45,495 nt of DNA from MWEH01 sp035409945 (GCA_035409945.1 DAONQC010000012.1:1-45495), one strand, 5' to 3'. Positions 1 to 8,632 are shown, counted from the stretch's first letter. Notes: generated by a model not told the origin, from the letters alone. Numbers and translations: made by a program.

Positions 1-37
1 ACCAGGAATTCAATAGAAAGCCTAACGAAACTTTTAT

Positions 38-75
38 AGATTTTTATAGGTTTTGATAGGTTTTTATAGGTTTGA
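38..75. repeat. short 10-bp direct repeats
   Basis: Three to four imperfect 10-base units of the form TTTTTATAGG/TTTTGATAGG run head to tail upstream of the glycyl-radical enzyme gene. They are AT-rich and lie about 100 bases before the likely promoter. They could be a helically phased protein-binding region or a simple slippage repeat; the sequence does not decide. Nothing else recognisable lies in bases 1-150. Confidence 0.55.
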
Positions 76-150
76 AAGAACGGTCTCTAGCGTTATAGGG
101 TAGATGCAACTTTTAAAAAATGATAGTAAAGTGGCGGAAAATATTCGGTA

Positions 151-179
151 TAGTCAGCAATAACAAAAAAATGTATAAT
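151..179 (+). promoter_or_regulatory. probable sigma-A promoter of the glycyl-radical enzyme gene
   Basis: A perfect TATAAT at 174-179 is preceded, with a 17-base spacer, by TAGTCA (four of six matches to TTGACA). The start codon at 246 lies about 65 bases downstream, leaving a short leader. Confidence 0.5.
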
Positions 180-245
180 TTAAATAAGGCGTATATAACT
201 ACTAACTACTAGAAATAATAAATGATTAAGTACAGGAGGTACAAC

Positions 246-2735
246 ATGACAAAGTATAAAGATGCGGTTAAACAACCGGGAGATTTAAGTCCTAGAGTTA
301 AGTGGCTTAGAGACTATTACTTTGAAGGAGTAAACAGGGATTGGAATAATGAGTATTCAGCTTATACAACTGGAACGCCTTGGGATATCCAATTCGACGA
401 GCTGACATACTATATAGTTCCCGAAGTCTATTCATTTATGTCAACATTTACTACCTCCGTTAGACAAGCTGCCGAAACTATAGAAGTTCCAGATGACTTT
501 TTCAAAAAGGCAATTCCAGAAAGAAAGGCACTTTTTACTAAAAAAGCAGTAGTTGAAAAAATGCCAATAAAGATCTTAAATGGTGATCTAATATGCGGCT
601 CAAACTTCAATCTCATGACTTCAATGTGTCTTACAGAAAAAGAGCAAAAGAAAAGAGATAAACGGCTTAAAAAAGCAAGAAGCAATCTAAAGTTTATATA
701 TAATCACGGATATGGAAATGGTGGCGCAACTTCAGGTCACCTCATTCCTGACTATGCAAAGATATTAAAAAATGGCTTCAAAGAAGAATATCGACTTTTA
801 GAAGAGCGTTATGAAAGCCTCACTGAAGAGGAGAAAAAGTCTCAAAAAGGCGCACAAATTCGTGCTATGCTCACTGCTTGTACAATGCCTAAAGAGTTAG
901 CCGAAAGATATTCTAAACTCTGTTTAAATCTTGCAGAAAAAGAAGCAGATGAAAAAAGAAAAGCAGAACTACTAAAGATGGCTGAAATTACAAGTAAAGT
1001 CCCTTGGGAAGGTGCTACTAATTTTTGGGAAGCAATTCAGTCCCTTTGGATGACACATATGTTAGTCATGTCCGATGAAAAATATCCAGGACCAGGAGTT
1101 TCATTTGGGCGAGTAGACCAATACCTTTTACCATATTATGAAGAGTCTATTAAGCAGGGTATGAGTGAAGATTTCATGAAAGAAATACTAGGCTGTTTTT
1201 GGGTGCACTGTAATACTGCATATGATGCGCAAATTCGAGTTGGTGGTAATCAAGGGATTACAGCAGGGTTTGGACAGTTACTCACCCTTTCCGGTTTAGG
1301 TGATGACGGCAAAGATATGACTAATGATTTAACCTATTTAATACTGGATGTCATTGATGATATGAGCCCGATATTAGAACCAAAACCTAATGTTAGAATT
1401 CATAATAACTCTCCCGAAAAACTTTTGGACAAAATGGTAGACATGATCAGTAAAAGTCAAGGAGCACCATTTCTGATTAACTTCGATGAAAGGTCGATTG
1501 CCGGAATGTTAAGGCAAGGCGCTAGAGGAAAAGTTGAACATTTAATAAACTTACAAAATGCTCACGAGTATGCTCCTGTGGGCTGTCTTGAAAATACCAT
1601 GGTTGGTAATGATAGGAGTGGTACGGTTGATAATAACGTTAACTTATTAAAGGCGATGGAGCTAGTATATGGCAACGGAAAAGATATGCTTCCATACTTT
1701 GATCCGATGACCAACAAATATACTAAATTAAAACAATACGGACCCAAAACGGGTGAGTTAAGTAGCCTAGATACATTTGAAAAGTTTTATAAAGCATATG
1801 AAGAACAGACTAAATTTATCATCAAAACAATGGTAGATAATTATGAGTTATCAGAGAGTATTAGAGCTGATTATAATCCAACACCGTATCTTTCAACGCT
1901 TGTCAAAGGATGTAGAGAAAAGGCATTAGATATAACTCAAGGTGGTGCTGAACTTAACTTTGTAACAATGGAAGCAGTCACATATGCAACAACCGTAGAT
2001 AGTTTACTCGCAGTTAAATATCTAGTTTATGACAAAAAAGAATGCACGCTAGAAGAACTCGTAGAAGCGCTTAAAGCTAACTGGAAAGGATATGAAATAT
2101 TACAGACCAAAGCACTTCACAGGGCACCAAAATATGGTAGGGATGATGATGAAGCAGATGCGCTTGGAAAAAGAGTTATGGATACATGGTCTGAAGAGGT
2201 ATGGAAATACAAGACCAAATCAACGAATCGTCAATTCCGTCCAGGAATGCTTTCTTGGAACTATTGGATAGGTGCTGGATATATATTGAAAGCTAGTGCG
2301 AATGGAAGAAATGAAGCACAGTTTTTATCTAACGCTATATGTCCATCAAATGGTGCTGATATTAATGGTCCTACTTCAAATAGTAACTCGGTCGGAAAAG
2401 TACTGGGTGGGAAACAGGAAGACGGTGACTATCTAGATTACATGAATAGTTTACCTAATGGTGCTAGTCATACAATTACTTTCAACTCCTCGCTTGTTAG
2501 AGACGCTGGCCATAAAGAAAAGTTTAAGTCATTTATAAGAGGATATTGTAAAAATGGTGGTACTGCACTCCAAATTAATATTCTTGATGTAGATGTACTA
2601 AAAGATGCTCAAGCACATCCTCAAGACTATCGTCACTTACTTGTTAGAATAACAGGTTACAATGCGTACTTTACTACCGTTGGAAAAGAATTACAAGATG
2701 AAATCATTGCTCGTGAAAGCCACCAGCAATACTAA
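246..2735 (+). CDS. glycyl-radical enzyme, arylacetate-decarboxylase-like
   Basis: Glycyl-radical enzyme of 829 residues; an activase installs a backbone radical that is passed to an active-site thiyl. The catalytic Cys447 and Glu449 lie in the motif PVGCLENT. The radical-bearing Gly804 lies in LVRITGYNAYF near the C-terminus. The start is ATG 246, placed just after AGGAGGT (234-240); the in-frame ATG 222 lies upstream of that site and is not used. The Cys-Leu-Glu motif is shared with 4-hydroxyphenylacetate decarboxylase, and the overall look resembles indoleacetate/phenylacetate decarboxylases, which need no small subunit; none is encoded here. It is clearly not pyruvate formate-lyase, which has adjacent cysteines. 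An arylalkyl-succinate synthase or another uncharacterised lyase is possible. Family assignment is secure, substrate is not. Confidence 0.8.
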   Translation: MTKYKDAVKQPGDLSPRVKWLRDYYFEGVNRDWNNEYSAYTTGTPWDIQFDELTYYIVPEVYSFMSTFTTSVRQAAETIEVPDDFFKKAIPERKALFTKKAVVEKMPIKILNGDLICGSNFNLMTSMCLTEKEQKKRDKRLKKARSNLKFIYNHGYGNGGATSGHLIPDYAKILKNGFKEEYRLLEERYESLTEEEKKSQKGAQIRAMLTACTMPKELAERYSKLCLNLAEKEADEKRKAELLKMAEITSKVPWEGATNFWEAIQSLWMTHMLVMSDEKYPGPGVSFGRVDQYLLPYYEESIKQGMSEDFMKEILGCFWVHCNTAYDAQIRVGGNQGITAGFGQLLTLSGLGDDGKDMTNDLTYLILDVIDDMSPILEPKPNVRIHNNSPEKLLDKMVDMISKSQGAPFLINFDERSIAGMLRQGARGKVEHLINLQNAHEYAPVGCLENTMVGNDRSGTVDNNVNLLKAMELVYGNGKDMLPYFDPMTNKYTKLKQYGPKTGELSSLDTFEKFYKAYEEQTKFIIKTMVDNYELSESIRADYNPTPYLSTLVKGCREKALDITQGGAELNFVTMEAVTYATTVDSLLAVKYLVYDKKECTLEELVEALKANWKGYEILQTKALHRAPKYGRDDDEADALGKRVMDTWSEEVWKYKTKSTNRQFRPGMLSWNYWIGAGYILKASANGRNEAQFLSNAICPSNGADINGPTSNSNSVGKVLGGKQEDGDYLDYMNSLPNGASHTITFNSSLVRDAGHKEKFKSFIRGYCKNGGTALQINILDVDVLKDAQAHPQDYRHLLVRITGYNAYFTTVGKELQDEIIARESHQQY

Positions 2736-2911
2736 TAGAACCGCAAGATTAAAGCAAAACTGAGCTGTTACATATTGAGAAAATCTATGTAAAAATCATA
2801 AAACATAAATAGAGTGATTGTTGTAATAAGAACACAAATATAAATGCTCTACAAAAGCAAGAGTAGTGTCAATAAAGTGGAAATAATATACTCGGAGAAT
2901 TAAGGGAAAAT

Positions 2912-3853
2912 ATGCTGGTTTTAAATATCCAAAGAATGTCGACAGAAGATGGGCCTGGACTTAGAACAACTTTGTTTTTAAAGGGTTGTCCACTTAAGTG
3001 TCGTTGGTGTCATAATCCAGAGAGCATTGATACTAATATACATTTAGAATGGGTAGGAGTGCGTTGTATAGGTTGTAAAAGCTGTGTGAAAGTTTGTAAA
3101 CAAGGGGCACTCGGAAGTAACGAAAAAAATGAAATAGTAATTGATCAAAGTAAATGCATAAAATGTGGACAATGTGTAGATGCTTGTCCTGCATCAGCAC
3201 TTGAGATGAAAGGGTCTAAAAAAACTGTTCAAGAGGTATTCAAGGAGTTAATTAAAGATAGGTCGTATTGGGGAGAAAATGGAGGGGTTACTATTTCTGG
3301 TGGCGAGCCTTTAGTTCAATTTAAAGAGGTTAAAGAGTTACTCAAGATGTTAAATGAACAGGGTGTTCATACTGCTTTAGACACAAGTGGACTATGTTCC
3401 GAGCAAGCTATAGATGAAGTATTTCCTTATGTGTCGTTATTTTTATATGACTTAAAAGTGATTGATAGGGAAAAGCATATTGAGTTTACAGGACAACCTA
3501 ATGACAAAATCCTTTCAAACTATAGATATCTCGTCGAAAGATGTAAAGATACAGATAAAAAAATCTGGATAAGAACACCAATAATTCCATCTGCAACAGA
3601 TAGCGATGATAATATTATGCAGATAGCAAACATTATTAAAGACGATAATATTGAAAAATGGGAGCTTTGTGCTTTTAACAACTTATGTAAAGATAAATAC
3701 GATAGACTTTATATGAATTGGGCATATGCAGGCAAGAGCTTAATGACAAAGGAAAGAATGGAAAAACTACTTCAAATAGCAAAAGATGGAGGTGTTAAAA
3801 ATGCCATTTGGTCAGGCATGACAAAATTAGAAACAGAACCTAAGGGAGGTTAA
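2912..3853 (+). CDS. glycyl-radical enzyme activase (radical SAM, two extra 4Fe-4S clusters)
   Basis: Radical-SAM protein of 313 residues that would generate the glycyl radical on the enzyme encoded upstream. The SAM-cluster motif CPLKCRWC sits near residue 27. It is followed by a bacterial ferredoxin insert with two Cys-rich motifs (CIGCKSCVKVC and CIKCGQCVDAC, about residues 50-95). The GGVTISGGEPL motif near residue 125 is typical of PFL-activase family members. The insert is characteristic of activases for non-PFL glycyl-radical enzymes (glycerol/choline/arylacetate types). An AAGGGA ribosome site precedes ATG 2912. The 176-base gap after the enzyme gene contains no further gene, and in particular no small ferredoxin-like decarboxylase subunit. 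Confidence 0.9.
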   Translation: MLVLNIQRMSTEDGPGLRTTLFLKGCPLKCRWCHNPESIDTNIHLEWVGVRCIGCKSCVKVCKQGALGSNEKNEIVIDQSKCIKCGQCVDACPASALEMKGSKKTVQEVFKELIKDRSYWGENGGVTISGGEPLVQFKEVKELLKMLNEQGVHTALDTSGLCSEQAIDEVFPYVSLFLYDLKVIDREKHIEFTGQPNDKILSNYRYLVERCKDTDKKIWIRTPIIPSATDSDDNIMQIANIIKDDNIEKWELCAFNNLCKDKYDRLYMNWAYAGKSLMTKERMEKLLQIAKDGGVKNAIWSGMTKLETEPKGG

Positions 3854-3902
3854 CTTTAAACAGATATTAGTTGGGATAAATTATTTTAGGAGGTGAATTA
3901 TT

Positions 3903-5081
3903 ATGGGTAAGAAAATTGGTGTTTTAATAGTTATAATTGTTGTGGCTATAGCACTAGGTGCAGGTGCTTGTAAAGGTAATGATGACAATAAAATACCCGA
4001 AGTAGAAAAAGTTTGGGAGGATATGCCTAACAATACCAACCCTAATTTAAAATGGATGGGTTTTTGGGGATCAGATTATGACTGGAGAGAGGGTGAAGAC
4101 GCAGTCGCTTTAGATAAACTCATAGCAACAAACACCACAAATATTGATTTTATATGTGGTTGGACACCTGAAAATGTACAGAGGTCAGTTGAAAAAAGCG
4201 TGAAGGCAAATAGAAAGGTTTTTCTACGTTGGCACCTTGGGTTTGCGGGATATGATGCTAGTGATTTAGAGCCAAAATACAAAGAGTTTATTGATGGATA
4301 TGGAGACTATGTCTATGGTTTTTATATCGATGAGCCCCATTGGAACAGAATAAGTATGGAAGAGTTTACAGCAAAAACTAAGTTTATAAGAGAAAGCTAT
4401 CCAGGTAAAGAATTGCTCGTAGTTATGGCTGTTGCGGAATTTTCACAAAATGCTTCAACCCTTGTCGCAGGTTTTAATAAGGACGGTCAATTTCAAAGCG
4501 AAGTAGCTCCAGAAGGATATTATGATTATTGTACTCTTCTTGGCTTTGACTTCTATACGACACTGGGCTTTTATGATAACTATGAGGAAACTGATTCAGT
4601 ATACAAGATATTACATTCCGCATATGTGGATTGGTTTATAACTGATTTATGTGCACTTAGAAAGCCACACCAAAAATTATGGTTTTGTGCTAAAGGGTTT
4701 TGGGTAGCTCCTAGTGATCCGTCATTCAACAATACTCCGCTAGAAAATAGGACCGAAGGTCTTGAGCCAGGTGATGATATTATCGATATACTTAAGTGGC
4801 ATTGGAAATTTGCACAGGAATATCAAGATTTTGAAGGTATTTGTTTTTATTCCTGGGAAAATGGATATTATGATACCTGGGGAATAGCACTTGAATCTTT
4901 CATGCGAGAGGATTTAAGTTATACAGCAGATCAGTTTGAACGAGCAGGCGAGGAATATGCAGGAACATACTATAGAGAAGATTTACTAAAGCACTTTCAA
5001 CAAGTATGTAGAGAACTAATACTCAATAACGAACACAAGCCACATTACTATCTGGACGGAGAATTCATAGCTTGGAAATAA
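3903..5081 (+). CDS. lipoprotein with glycoside-hydrolase-like TIM-barrel features
   Basis: Secreted lipoprotein of 392 residues. Residues 1-22 form a hydrophobic signal peptide ending in the lipobox AGAC, so Cys23 would be lipidated and the protein displayed outside the membrane. The body is rich in Trp, Tyr and acidic residues. Segments such as VYGFYIDEPHW (near residue 140) and GICFYSWENGYYDTWG (near residue 315) resemble the strand ends of barrel glycosidases, where Asp/Glu act as acids; this resemblance is judged by eye. No specific family is recognised. AGGAGGTGAATTATT precedes ATG 3903. It follows the activase by 49 bases and may be cotranscribed, but its link to glycyl-radical chemistry is unclear. 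Degenerate copies of its 3' end follow it. Confidence 0.7.
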   Translation: MGKKIGVLIVIIVVAIALGAGACKGNDDNKIPEVEKVWEDMPNNTNPNLKWMGFWGSDYDWREGEDAVALDKLIATNTTNIDFICGWTPENVQRSVEKSVKANRKVFLRWHLGFAGYDASDLEPKYKEFIDGYGDYVYGFYIDEPHWNRISMEEFTAKTKFIRESYPGKELLVVMAVAEFSQNASTLVAGFNKDGQFQSEVAPEGYYDYCTLLGFDFYTTLGFYDNYEETDSVYKILHSAYVDWFITDLCALRKPHQKLWFCAKGFWVAPSDPSFNNTPLENRTEGLEPGDDIIDILKWHWKFAQEYQDFEGICFYSWENGYYDTWGIALESFMREDLSYTADQFERAGEEYAGTYYREDLLKHFQQVCRELILNNEHKPHYYLDGEFIAWK

Positions 5082-5108
5082 AAATACATAGCTAGTGTAA
5101 TAAATATA

Positions 5109-5400
5109 GTATGTAGAGAATCATACTCAACAATGAAAACAATCCACGACCAGCTTCCTTGATTGGGAGTTGGTAGTGTGGATGTAGAAAATATACAGCT
5201 ATCGTAACGGCTAAAGCAATAAATACAGTATGAAAAACTCACACTCAACAACAGACACAATCTACATTAGAAGTTATTAGTGTGGAAATAAAAATATATA
5301 ACTGTTGTAACAAAGTAGTATGTAGAACATCATACTTAACAATGGACACGATCTACAACTAGCTTCCTTGATTGGGAGTTGGTAGTGTGTGGAAAGGATA
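5109..5400 (+). pseudogene. three decayed copies of the lipoprotein gene's 3' end
   Basis: The last ~100 bases of the lipoprotein gene (from 5004) recur three times, beginning near 5109, 5228 and 5318. Translated in the matching frame, the CDS tail LILNNEHKPHYY...AWK-stop corresponds to ILNNENNPRPASLIGSW-stop (5174-5176), LTLNNRHN...LLVWK-stop (5289-5291) and IILNNGHDLQLASLIGSW-stop (5383-5385). Relics 1 and 3 share an identical 29-base block (5152-5180 and 5361-5389). The second half of each copy matches only loosely. This array fills most of the 398-base gap; the remaining ~80 bases show nothing recognisable. Confidence 0.75.
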
Positions 5401-5479
5401 AGGATTGGAAGTATTAATACGTAGTGTTGCTAACCATCTCATTGGTTAAATCCAAACAACATTATAGTGCGAGGATCCC

Positions 5480-6271
5480 ATGAATAAGATTAAGGAAGTC
5501 GATAAAAAAGATTTTGAAAACTGCTATAAGATAGCTCTTGTAGCTATGTTTGATGATGAAGATGATATTCATATGGCGTTATACTCTTCCCTTATGAATA
5601 AAGGCGATGACAAACTGATGTTTGGTGAGTTTGTTATTGGAGAAAGCAAAAAATATATTCATGAAAAACCCAAAACCGGCTTTCTGATCATGGGAGTAAG
5701 TAGAGAGTTTTGGACGGGCAAGATGGACTTTACTCATTTTGCAACCGAGGGTGAAGACTATGTAAAACTAAATGAGCAACCACTATTTAGATTCAATACA
5801 TATATGGGTGTGCATAAAGTTCATTATGCAGATCTAGTGAATATTTCAGAAAGAACTAAACTTGATATGGGTGGTATTGTAAAAAATGCTATGAAAGTTT
5901 TGTTTCGTAAAAATTCTATAAAAGGGGATGTAACAAAACCAGCGCTAAAGCCTTGGGCGCAAAAGTTTTTAGCTAAAATTGATACCCTTATGTTTATAGC
6001 CTTTGAAGATACGGACGGATATCCTGTCATAGTTCCCGTAATACAGGCTCAAGCAGTATCTCCATCTAGGATAGTATTAACTAGAAAACCTTATGCAGAT
6101 ATGCTAAAAAATCTAAAAGACGGAGCGAGAGTTGCTATCTACGGTCTCAGTATGGATATGGATGCGGTGCTTGTTAAGGGTACATATCACGATTATAAAA
6201 ATGATTTAGGATATATGGATATAGACAAGGTATATAATACAGTCCCACCAAAACATGGAAGAATATTTTAA
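5480..6271 (+). CDS. pyridoxamine-5'-phosphate-oxidase-like split beta-barrel protein
   Basis: Protein of 263 residues with no signal peptide. The C-terminal half (about residues 160-255) resembles the flavin-binding split beta-barrel of PNPOx/flavin-reductase-like proteins: TLMFIAFEDTDGYPVIVPVIQ, then VLTRKPYADMLKNLKDGARVAIYGLS and a final Tyr-rich strand. The N-terminal ~150 residues contain a possible second barrel-like region (GEFVIGESKKYIHEKPKTGFLIMG). Probably binds FMN or a related cofactor; the substrate is unknown. A GAGGA ribosome site precedes ATG 5480. A terminator follows, closing this gene group. Family assignment is by pattern only. Confidence 0.55.
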   Translation: MNKIKEVDKKDFENCYKIALVAMFDDEDDIHMALYSSLMNKGDDKLMFGEFVIGESKKYIHEKPKTGFLIMGVSREFWTGKMDFTHFATEGEDYVKLNEQPLFRFNTYMGVHKVHYADLVNISERTKLDMGGIVKNAMKVLFRKNSIKGDVTKPALKPWAQKFLAKIDTLMFIAFEDTDGYPVIVPVIQAQAVSPSRIVLTRKPYADMLKNLKDGARVAIYGLSMDMDAVLVKGTYHDYKNDLGYMDIDKVYNTVPPKHGRIF

Positions 6272-6306
6272 ACACTAGCTTAACAAAATTAGCTTTTAAA
6301 TGATTA

Positions 6307-6342
6307 TTAAACCTCACTCATATTGTGGGGTTTAATTTTTTT
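6307..6342 (+). terminator. intrinsic terminator
   Basis: An 11-base-pair stem (TTAAACCTCAC with GTGGGGTTTAA, one G-U pair) encloses a 7-base loop and is followed by seven T. It ends transcription after the split-barrel protein gene. Confidence 0.9.
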
Positions 6343-6433
6343 GTAATTGTTTAGTAATTATTTCGGTTAACTGCATAGCCTAAATGGAATAATTTTTTTT
6401 ACTTTTAAATCTGTATGGTTTTCTGTAACTGTT

Positions 6434-6462
6434 TTGCAATAATATATCTAGAGTGATATAAT
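6434..6462 (+). promoter_or_regulatory. sigma-A promoter of the medium-chain dehydrogenase gene
   Basis: TTGCAA at 6434-6439 and TATAAT at 6457-6462 are separated by 17 bases. The start codon follows 31 bases downstream, so the leader is very short. Confidence 0.7.
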
Positions 6463-6493
6463 CAAAATAATGTTTTTTAAGTAGGAGAAACTT

Positions 6494-7480
6494 ATGAAAT
6501 CATTTCAGGCAACTGGTGCGAAACGATTTGATGTAGTTGAAATAGGGTATACGGATCCCGCATTTGTCAAACTAAAGGTGGATTTAATATCACCTAGTAT
6601 TACAGATGTTGCGCTGTTCCAAGGAAAGTTAAACATAGAGTATCCAAGAACGCCTTGCCATATGGCAACAGGTATTGTAAGCGAAGATAGAGAAGAATAT
6701 GGACTTAAGCTTGGAACAAGAGTTTTAATTAACCCATATTTACAAGATATTTCCAACTTGAAATATTCATTGCCTAAAATGTATGGCGTAGATAAAGACG
6801 GCTTTTTAGCTAACTTTATTGAAATACCTAATGAAAACATATGCCCATTCCCAGATGATGTAAAGGAAGATGAAGCGGTTTTTGCACACATAGTAGCAGT
6901 TGCTGTAAAAGCACTCCAAGATATCGAGATTGAGAAGGGAATGTATATTTCCATAATCGGTGGCTCACTTTTAAGTCTAGTCATTGCTCAACTTGCACTA
7001 TATTACCAAGCTATACCAATACTGATAGCGTCAGACAAAAGGTATCTTAGTTTAGCTGAAGCCAGTGGAGTTTTTTATTATATCGACGATACAAAAGAAG
7101 ATGTAGTTTCAAAAGTCTTTGAAATTACTGGTGGAAGGATGTCTGACTATTGTATTTTACATGCGTTTGCAGGAAGCACTGCAACATACATGTCATCATT
7201 AACAGCTAACGGTGGTGAGTGTAGGATAGTGAATTTAACATCCATTTATATTCCAAGAATTGATATTAACCTAAGTGAGTTTACTAGAAAGAATTTGACT
7301 ATTAAAGGCATATCTTGTGGTTTTGATTCATTTAATACTGCCATTCATATCCTTGCCCAAAAACAAATATCTTTTGATAATTACATAGATAAAAGGGTGG
7401 GTTTAGATGACGCCCAAGATTTATTTTTAGAACTTTCTAAAGATCCTAATTTATACATAGCACCCGTAATAAAAGCATAG
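6494..7480 (+). CDS. medium-chain dehydrogenase/reductase lacking usual zinc ligands
   Basis: MDR-superfamily protein of 328 residues. The N-terminal GroES-like domain and the C-terminal Rossmann domain (IIGGSLLSLVIAQLAL, about residue 155) are recognisable by layout. The catalytic-zinc signature is degenerate. Where zinc alcohol dehydrogenases have CGTD this protein has SITDVALFQG, and the GHE motif reads PCHMATG, so the usual Cys and Glu ligands are missing although a His remains. No structural-zinc cysteine cluster is visible. It may reduce or oxidise a carbonyl/alcohol without zinc, or do something else; the substrate is unknown. TAGGAG precedes ATG 6494. It is monocistronic, with its own promoter and terminator, next to rex. 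Confidence 0.65.
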   Translation: MKSFQATGAKRFDVVEIGYTDPAFVKLKVDLISPSITDVALFQGKLNIEYPRTPCHMATGIVSEDREEYGLKLGTRVLINPYLQDISNLKYSLPKMYGVDKDGFLANFIEIPNENICPFPDDVKEDEAVFAHIVAVAVKALQDIEIEKGMYISIIGGSLLSLVIAQLALYYQAIPILIASDKRYLSLAEASGVFYYIDDTKEDVVSKVFEITGGRMSDYCILHAFAGSTATYMSSLTANGGECRIVNLTSIYIPRIDINLSEFTRKNLTIKGISCGFDSFNTAIHILAQKQISFDNYIDKRVGLDDAQDLFLELSKDPNLYIAPVIKA

Positions 7481-7511
7481 AAATTAAGACAAAATCAAAT
7501 ATTAACTTTAG

Positions 7512-7538
7512 ATGTGCTTTGAAAAAGGCACATTTTTT
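7512..7538 (+). terminator. intrinsic terminator
   Basis: ATGTGC pairs with GCACAT around an A/T-rich loop in which TTT and AAA can extend the stem, followed by six T. It follows the dehydrogenase gene by about 30 bases. Confidence 0.8.
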
Positions 7539-7786
7539 AAATTGTTATAACCACTAATATTAGTCCAATGAATTCTTTTAGGCACAGGGCGTAGCTTACA
7601 AAGTTTTTTCAGATTAAAAAATCATATTAAATTAGTTGACTTATGCGATGTTGTATTGCACAATATCAACAACAAGATATCGACACAAAAATATCGATAT
7701 AAAAATAACGGTAATAAAACATTTTCATAAGTGGGTATAAGTAGGTAGGACAAAGTTAAGTAACTTATGATACAAGCGAGGGGAAA
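7539..7786 (+). promoter_or_regulatory. rex upstream region
   Basis: AT-rich non-coding stretch before rex. TTGACT at 7636-7641 with CAATAT at 7661-7666 (19-base spacing) is a poor promoter candidate. TTGTATTGCACAA (7651-7663) and repeated ATATCGA motifs near 7676-7700 are AT-rich partial palindromes that could serve autoregulation by Rex. However, they do not match the usual TTGTTAA-N4-TTAACAA operator well. No gene is seen. Confidence 0.3.
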
Positions 7787-8416
7787 ATGAAAGCATCGAC
7801 AGCGACATATAAAAGAATGCCAATATATTTGAAAGCTTTATACACCATGCGAGATGCAGGTGATAAAAATATTTCATCTGTAGGGCTAGCTGAAGCAGTT
7901 TATGAAAATCCATCCGTTGTAAAAAAAGATTTGTCTTTTGCTTTAAAACGTAGTGGCAAACCAAAAGTCGGTTATGAAATAGCGGCTGTCATTAACGATA
8001 TCGAAGAGTTCTTGGGATATAACAGATTAAAAAATGCCATATTAGTTGGAGTCGGTAAGCTAGGGCAAGCATTGATGGGATATGGTGGTTTTGCTAAATA
8101 TGGATTGAATATCATTGCAGGATTTGATGTGGATAAAAAGATCATCGGAAAACAAATTGCAGGGAAGATGGTATATCCTATTGATTACTTAGAAAAATAT
8201 TTGGAAGAATCAAATATAAAAATTGGTGTATTAACAACACCACAAGATAGCGCTCAATCGGTTGCAAATATCTTGGTAGATAATGGAATAGTTGGTATAT
8301 GGAACTTTTCTACAGCTCATTTAAATTTACCTGAAACAGTAGCTGTAAAAAATGAAGATATGGGCGCATCACTAGCTATTTTATCAAAAAAGATAGAAGA
8401 GAATTTGAAAAAATAA
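7787..8416 (+). CDS. rex: redox-sensing transcriptional repressor Rex
   Basis: Rex family, 209 residues. It senses the NADH/NAD+ ratio and represses fermentation genes when NADH is low. Residues 1-75 form the winged helix (KRMPIYLKALYTM, then VKKDLSFALKRSGKPKVGYEI). Residues ~82-200 form the Rossmann domain, with ILVGVGKLGQAL as the dinucleotide loop and the conserved GIWNFSTAHLNLPETVAVKNED near the C-terminus. The recognition-helix region, usually TIRRDFSYFGELG, is VVKKDLSFALKRSG here, so operator preference may differ from the textbook site. The GAGGGG ribosome site at 7778-7783 fixes ATG 7787. adhE, a classic Rex target, is the next gene. Confidence 0.9.
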   Translation: MKASTATYKRMPIYLKALYTMRDAGDKNISSVGLAEAVYENPSVVKKDLSFALKRSGKPKVGYEIAAVINDIEEFLGYNRLKNAILVGVGKLGQALMGYGGFAKYGLNIIAGFDVDKKIIGKQIAGKMVYPIDYLEKYLEESNIKIGVLTTPQDSAQSVANILVDNGIVGIWNFSTAHLNLPETVAVKNEDMGASLAILSKKIEENLKK

Positions 8417-8465
8417 AGGAAGCTTTTTGGATGTAATAAAAAACATCTTAATTAGTACTTTAGGA

Positions 8466-8610
8466 TGGATACATAACAAAAACTATTACAACTTCGGTTG
8501 TAGCTATGGAACCAAAACGGTTACTACTTTAGTTTAGATACACAGAAAAACTTATTACTAACTTAGTACAGGCACATATGAAAACAGTTACTACCAAAGT
8601 GTAGATATAT
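8466..8610 (+). repeat. degenerate ~34-bp tandem repeats upstream of adhE
   Basis: Four to five imperfect units of 33-35 bases, each roughly GATACA..AAAAC..TTACTA..TTAGTGTA, run head to tail and end about 20 bases before the adhE ribosome site. They occupy the place where the adhE promoter and operator should lie. I do not see an obvious relation to the 3' end of rex, unlike the tail repeats elsewhere in the window. Confidence 0.6.
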
Positions 8611-8632
8611 AAGCTTAAAAAGGAGAAAAAGA

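Noticed and set aside
2736..2911. small ferredoxin-like subunit of a 4-hydroxyphenylacetate decarboxylase
   Set aside because: The gap between the enzyme and activase genes has no Cys-rich frame long enough; stops occur in all plus-strand frames.
5109..5400. CRISPR-like repeat array
   Set aside because: Units are 80-120 bases, degenerate, without uniform repeats and unique spacers, and they match the upstream gene's coding tail; no cas genes are present.
7651..7663. canonical Rex operator before rex
   Set aside because: TTGTATTGCACAA is too short and lacks the TTGTTAA-N4-TTAACAA layout; kept only as a weak note.
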